64,000 bases of DNA from Sulfitobacter sp. HNIBRBA3233 (GTDB lineage: Bacteria; Pseudomonadota; Alphaproteobacteria; Rhodobacterales; Rhodobacteraceae), in NCBI RefSeq assembly GCF_040149665.1, contig NZ_JBEFLP010000001.1, forward strand, positions 930,001 through 994,000, written 5' to 3'. A program made the translations under genes and the position numbers. The notes below the pieces were generated by a model. The model was not told where the DNA came from. It saw only the letters and a list, made by a program, of their open reading frames with translations, and searched no databases. Positions 59,282-64,000 of the stretch are shown here, piece by piece. How positions within the stretch are numbered: position 1 is the first letter of the stretch; every line of letters starts with the position of its first letter.

Positions 59282-59356
59282 TCCGGCGTAGCTCAGCGGT
59301 AGAGCAGTTGACTGTTAATCAATTGGTCGTAGGTTCGATCCCTACCGCCGGAGCCA
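59282..59356 (+). tRNA. tRNA-Asn (GTT)
   Basis: 75 nt with encoded CCA. Acceptor TCCGGCG/CGCCGGA, D arm GCTCAGCGGTAGAGC, anticodon loop GACTGTTAATC (GTT), T arm GTAGGTTCGATCCCTAC. Confidence 0.96.
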
Positions 59357-59812
59357 AAGAATTTATTTGTTTAGCGAGAAATCGTTGACCCATTTTTCGT
59401 TGGTCAACAACAATTCCACAACATTAACGCAGGTCCTACGCGCAGCAGAAATGGATCATCCCGTCGCGACAGTGGCACGCACCCTGCCCTCCCCGGATAT
59501 CGGGGGCGTGACGGTGACAACGGTAGAACACAACCGCTGACGGGTAAGGGTTTGGCTGTCGGAAACCGGGATAGGTTCGCCGCCCGGATCGCTTATCTGA
59601 AGCTGAAGACCGTTCTGTATTTGGGCAAAGCGGCTGGGTGGCTCAAGAAATCATTGTAGCCACAGTTGAGGGGTTTGAAGCCTATAGAAACAGGCATCCT
59701 TCGATCCCAGCACGGAATAAAACGCCTGAGTATGCTGGCATGCGGGCACAAGAAAAACCTCGCCCTGAGACCGAAGATAATCTTGAACCGGTGACGGTTA
59801 TCAGCCGCTGCA
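59357..59812. other. Gene-free stretch after tRNA-Asn
   Basis: 456 bp. GTTGACC and GGTCAAC (59384-59390 and 59402-59408) form a 7-bp inverted repeat with an 11-nt loop, of unknown use. No open frame is convincing. AT content is higher than around it; it may be decayed insertion DNA behind the tRNA. Confidence 0.45.
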
Positions 59813-60549
<737 letters not shown>

Positions 60550-60553
<4 letters not shown>

Positions 60554-61305
60554 ACTATTTCCACCGGTTGTTCGTCGTGCTTCTTGGCAAAGCTCGCGCC
60601 CAGATAGGCCTCGATCACGCGCTCGTTGCGCGCGATCTCGACCGGCGTGCCATCGGCGATCAACTCGCCGAAATTGAGCACCAGAAGACGCTCGCAGAGC
60701 TTCATCACCGCCTTCATGTGGTGTTCGACCACGATAAAGGTGATGCCCTCGTCTCGCAGGGAGCGGACAAGATCGATGACCTCCTCCATCTCGGCAGGGG
60801 TGAGCGCGGCCATGACCTCGTCCAGCAGCAAAAGCTTTGGTTCGGTGCAGAGCGCGCGCGCGACCTCGACCCGGGCCCGTTCGGGGAACGACAGGTCGCC
60901 TGCGCGGACATCGGCGATGCCGGACAGACCGACCCGGTCGAGGATCGCCCGCGCCTTTTCCCGCGCCTCGGGCAGCGGATTGTTCAGCAACCCGCCCGTC
61001 ACGACATTGTCGAGCACCGACGACTCCATGAACAGCGCAACGTTCTGGAAGGTCTTGGTCATGCCGCGGCGCGCGATCTTGTGCGGCTTCAGGCCACCGC
61101 TGGAGGTCCCCTCGAAGCGGATCTCGCCGGAACTGGGCTGGTAGATCCCGGTCAGCAGGTTGAACAGGGTCGTCTTCCCTGCCCCGTTGGGTCCGATCAG
61201 GCCGACGATCTCGCCTTCCTGGGCGGAAAAGGTGACGTCATTGACGGCAACAAGGCCCCCGAAACGCCGGGTCAGGCCCGAAACCTCAAGTAGCGGCGCG
61301 GTCAT
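60550..61305 (-). CDS. livG: Branched-chain amino-acid-type ABC transporter ATPase LivG
   Basis: 251 residues. Walker A GPNGAGKTTLFNLLTG; Walker B LLLLDEVMAAL; switch region FIVVEHHM. The signature reads DLSFPERARVEVARAL instead of LSGGxxR, so the ABC motif is non-standard. Overlaps livM by 20 bp. Confidence 0.93.
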
Positions 61306-62290
61306 GCGGTGCCCCCTTTCCGAGGATGCGGTTCCAGAGCTGGCCGATCAGCGCCGTCAGCCCGTGCGGGTTGAGCAGGATGACGATCACAAGGATTGCG
61401 CCATAGGCGAATTGAGACAGGCCCGCGGCGGAACTGCCGAAATAGCTGTTGGCCATCTCCTCCATCGGAATGATGAAGGCAGCACCGACCAGCGGCCCGG
61501 ACAGACGCCCTACCCCACCCAGAATGGCGATGAGCGCCATCTTGACCGAGATCGTTGCGATCCCGAAAACCGTATCGGGGTCGAAAAAGAACTGGAATTG
61601 CGCGTAGAGCGTGCCAAGGAAGGCCGTGATGGCAGCCGAAACGCAGGCGGCGATCAGCTTGGCGCGATATGTATCGACGCCGATCACCTCGGCCGCCTGC
61701 TCGTTCTGCTTGATGGCCCGCAGGCGGTAGCCCAAGGCGCCGGTCTGGATTTTCCAGAAGATCAGGCAGATCACGACGAGCGCCGCAAGAAACAGGTAGT
61801 AATTCGGAAGCACGGTAGAGAACTGCATCATCCACAGCCCCTCGCCGGGCATATAGGGGACAGAAATACCCACAGGTCCACCGGTGACATCGGCCCAGCT
61901 GTTGGCGATCACGCGCATCGCCTCGCCCGCCGCGAGGGTCGCCAGCGCATAGTAATGCCCTTTCAGCCGCACGGTCGGAATGCTGAGCAGCAGCGCAAAG
62001 CCCACGGCAAGCACCATGCCGAACAGCCCCCCAAGCCAGGGCGACAGGGTGAAAAGGTTCAGCAGGATCGTCGACGTATAGGCACCGATCCCGAAATAGG
62101 CGGCATGCCCGAGCGAGATCTGGTTCGCCAGACCACCCACGATGTTCCATGCCTGACCAAGTCCCGCGAAGAGCAGCATGATACACAAGATCCGCATCTC
62201 GTAGCCGCGAGGATCGAGGCCCAGCGGCGCCAGCACCATGACGATCAGCGCCAGAATGGCGAGGATGGGAAGAAATCGCTGAACGGTCAT
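61286..62290 (-). CDS. livM: Branched-chain amino-acid-type ABC permease LivM
   Basis: 334 residues, about ten membrane segments. GLGQAWNIVGGLANQISLGHAAYFGIGAY and AIKQNEQAAEVIGVDTYRAKL (cytosolic coupling loop) are conserved. Overlaps livH by 4 bp and livG by 20 bp. Confidence 0.94.
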   Translation of the reverse strand: MTVQRFLPILAILALIVMVLAPLGLDPRGYEMRILCIMLLFAGLGQAWNIVGGLANQISLGHAAYFGIGAYTSTILLNLFTLSPWLGGLFGMVLAVGFALLLSIPTVRLKGHYYALATLAAGEAMRVIANSWADVTGGPVGISVPYMPGEGLWMMQFSTVLPNYYLFLAALVVICLIFWKIQTGALGYRLRAIKQNEQAAEVIGVDTYRAKLIAACVSAAITAFLGTLYAQFQFFFDPDTVFGIATISVKMALIAILGGVGRLSGPLVGAAFIIPMEEMANSYFGSSAAGLSQFAYGAILVIVILLNPHGLTALIGQLWNRILGKGAPHDRAAT

Positions 62291-63177
62291 GCGCGTCTCC
62301 TCGCGACGAGGCCCTCAGGCCGAAGGGCAAGGACGAGAATGAAGATGACGAAGAGGGTCAGGTTCATGAGCTGGATCGGCAGGAACAGCGCCGAGAAGGA
62401 CTGGATCAGCCCGACCATGATGCCCCCGACCACCGCGCCAGCGACAGAGCCCAGCCCGCCCAGCACCACGGCCGTGAACATGAGCACGACAAACTGCGCC
62501 CCCACCGTGGGAGAGGCGGTAATATAGGGAAGGATCACCGCACCGCCGAAGGCCGTGGTTCCGACGCCCAGCCCGAATGCGATCATGTACATGCGGTCGG
62601 TGTTGATGCCCATCAGGCGGGCCGCCATGGGATCCTGTGACGTGGCGCGCATCGCCCGCCCCCATCGTGTCCGGCTGAGGAAATACCACAGCGCGCCCCC
62701 GCTCAGCAGAGCCATCAGGAAGGCATAGAGCTTGTCCAGCGGAACGAGGAGCCTGCCCGCGTCACTGGAGAAGAGTGTCAGCGCCTGCGTCTGGTAGGAT
62801 GTCGACACCGACCGGTAGTCGGCACCGAACAGCAGCAGCGCACCGTTCTCGAGCGCGAAGAGAAGACCCACCGTCAGGAAAATCTGCGACACCTGCGGCG
62901 CGTTGAGGATCGGCTTGATCAGCGTGCGCTGCATGACCATCCCGATCACGAATGTGACCCCGAGGGCGATGAAGGCGCCGAACATCGGGTCGATGCCGGC
63001 AAACGCCCAGGCGAACCAGGCGATGAACATGCCGATCATCAGGAATTCGGCATGGGCGAAGTTCACGATGTGCATGACACCGAAGACGAGGCTCAGCCCG
63101 ATCGAGATCACGGCATAAACGCCGCCGATCAGGATGCCGTCGATCAGTGTCTGCAGGAACGTCAGGAGATTTTGCAT
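62287..63177 (-). CDS. livH: Branched-chain amino-acid-type ABC permease LivH
   Basis: 296 residues. IDGILIGGVYAVISIGLSLVFGVMHIVNFAHAEF is the typical opening, with the coupling loop RAMRATSQDPMAARLMGINT. Pairs with LivM to form the channel. Preceded by a hairpin that separates it from the binding-protein gene. Confidence 0.94.
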   Translation of the reverse strand: MQNLLTFLQTLIDGILIGGVYAVISIGLSLVFGVMHIVNFAHAEFLMIGMFIAWFAWAFAGIDPMFGAFIALGVTFVIGMVMQRTLIKPILNAPQVSQIFLTVGLLFALENGALLLFGADYRSVSTSYQTQALTLFSSDAGRLLVPLDKLYAFLMALLSGGALWYFLSRTRWGRAMRATSQDPMAARLMGINTDRMYMIAFGLGVGTTAFGGAVILPYITASPTVGAQFVVLMFTAVVLGGLGSVAGAVVGGIMVGLIQSFSALFLPIQLMNLTLFVIFILVLALRPEGLVARRRA

Positions 63178-63199
63178 ATTTCAGGTCCGACCTTGTGGG

Positions 63200-63230
63200 A
63201 GCCCCGAAACGGATTGTCCGCTTCGGGGCT
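63200..63230 (-). promoter_or_regulatory. Intercistronic hairpin between binding protein and livH
   Basis: AGCCCCGAA and TTCGGGGCT arms enclose a second stem CGGA/TCCG, making a strong hairpin with no T tract. It lies 16 bp after the binding-protein stop. Such structures usually protect the upstream message and let only part of the transcription continue into the permease genes. Confidence 0.65.
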
Positions 63231-63245
63231 TGCTCTGACATTGGA

Positions 63246-64000
63246 TCAGCTGTTCCAGACGACCTCGGCCTTGGCCAGTTCCTTGGGGTAAACCGTCGCC
63301 AGTTCACCACCCTGCCACTGGACCATCAGCGGAGATGCGTGCGGATTGCGACCCATCTCGTCGAACTCGACCTTGCCGCCGGTCATGACAGTCGCCCAGC
63401 CTTCGTCGAAGAGATCAGTGCGCAGGTGCTCGCTGATCGTGGCGGGGTCGGCTACGCCCGCAGCTTCGAGCGCCGAATGCAGGCAGCCCATGCAGGCGGC
63501 ATGTTCCTGCGCCTCGTGCACCATGAAATAGCCGAACCGTTCGCGGAACCGTTCGGTGTATTCCGGCGCCTGATCGTAGGCCGCGGGCGAGATCGACAGA
63601 ACATTGTCGGCCAGTTCGCCCAGCCCGTCGCGGAAGTCGGGGATGATGTAGCCTGCGGCGCCACCGATCGTGGGGATATTGAGCCCCTGCTGGCGCATTG
63701 CCCGGACAATAAGCAGCGAATCATTGAGGTAGGAGACCGGGAAGACCGCCTGCGCTTCGGCCCGGCGCAGCTGGTTGATCAGCGGGCTGACGTCGGTAAT
63801 GCCCAGCGGATAGGCCTCGTCCATCGCCACCTCGATACCGGCGTCCGCGGCGGCCTGACGCAGACCCGCAGATTGCGAGGTCCCGTAGGCGGTGTCCTCG
63901 TACATGATAGCGATCCGCTCGAGCGTCTCGCCCGCATCCGCGGCCAACGCGCGGGTGTAATCGAACGTGGCCGCGCCGATCTGGCTGCCGACCGAGACGA
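63246..64000 (-). CDS. ABC transporter substrate-binding protein (5' end off window)
   Basis: At least 251 residues; the frame stays open to the right edge, so the start is outside. VSVGSQIGAATFDYTRALA, IAIMYEDTAYGTSQSAGLRQ, VSPLINQLRRAEAQAVFPVSY and ALEAAGVADPATISEHLRT follow the type I periplasmic binding fold of LivJ-like proteins (Peripla_BP_6). Substrate could be branched-chain amino acids, amides, urea or aromatic acids. First gene of the liv-type operon seen here. Confidence 0.9.
   Translation of the reverse strand, partial: VSVGSQIGAATFDYTRALAADAGETLERIAIMYEDTAYGTSQSAGLRQAAADAGIEVAMDEAYPLGITDVSPLINQLRRAEAQAVFPVSYLNDSLLIVRAMRQQGLNIPTIGGAAGYIIPDFRDGLGELADNVLSISPAAYDQAPEYTERFRERFGYFMVHEAQEHAACMGCLHSALEAAGVADPATISEHLRTDLFDEGWATVMTGGKVEFDEMGRNPHASPLMVQWQGGELATVYPKELAKAEVVWNS

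Noticed and set aside
59384-59408. Inverted repeat after tRNA-Asn as a terminator
   Set aside because: Only 7 bp arms with AT-rich ends and no T tract; the loop holds the T run instead.

Overview
The window is a GC-rich chromosomal stretch from a marine alphaproteobacterium of the Roseobacter group (Rhodobacteraceae). Pointers to this are the trgA-trgB-cysK set first described in Rhodobacter sphaeroides, an alphaproteobacterial permuted two-piece tmRNA, a zeta-type (DUF1476) F1-ATPase inhibitor, an acuI-type acryloyl-CoA reductase beside a BCCT carrier, a DctBD pair, and a split corrinoid methyl-transfer set. No plasmid origin, CRISPR array, rRNA or intact prophage is visible.

Layout. 1-4.1 kb: exopolysaccharide cluster on the minus strand (GH8 glucanase, HlyD-like protein, cellulose-synthase-like GT2 cut by the left edge). 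4.2-13.2 kb: accessory island. It holds a broken IS6-type transposase, a pair of convergent ArsP-type permeases with an ArsR repressor and a clear palindromic operator, a lower-GC module of four exported proteins of unknown function (one a predicted trypsin-like protease with a discoidin-like C-terminal region), and a serine recombinase pseudogene. The module lies between two 42-bp direct repeats, and a 30-bp sequence next to the IS relic recurs at the far side of the module. The island ends near tRNA-Ser(GGA).

13.7-25.3 kb: tightly packed minus-strand genes (trgA, trgB, cysK, mscS-type channel, alaX, cfa, phr, class V aminotransferase, BCCT carrier). 25.5-29.3 kb: acuI, DinB-like, DUF1326, DUF2182, DUF4345-like. 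29.3-32.2 kb: tmRNA followed by its ClpXP adaptor sspB, then fumC with two small overlapping ORFs. 32.2-45.5 kb: class I aldolase, P450 plus membrane hydrolase, ccdA, tusA, RNase E, a lipoprotein, dctD/dctB, purQ-purS-purC. 45.6-54 kb: ATPase inhibitor, homocysteine methyltransferase, radical SAM protein, corrinoid protein, a 51-residue membrane peptide, DUF1638, sufE, lipoprotein, rnd, purN-purM.

54.6-56.9 kb: a 2.1-kb insertion behind a CAU-anticodon tRNA, bounded by a 19-bp duplication of the tRNA 3' end and carrying one RTX-like protein gene. 56.9-59.4 kb: orphan EnvZ-like kinase, MBL-fold hydrolase, tRNA-Asn. 59.8-64 kb: branched-chain amino-acid-type ABC operon (livF, livG, livM, livH and a substrate-binding protein cut by the right edge).

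Most of the window is housekeeping. The least explained parts are the 8.0-11.4 kb exported-protein module and the tRNA-bounded insert. All assignments are by reading translated sequence and motifs; no database search was run.
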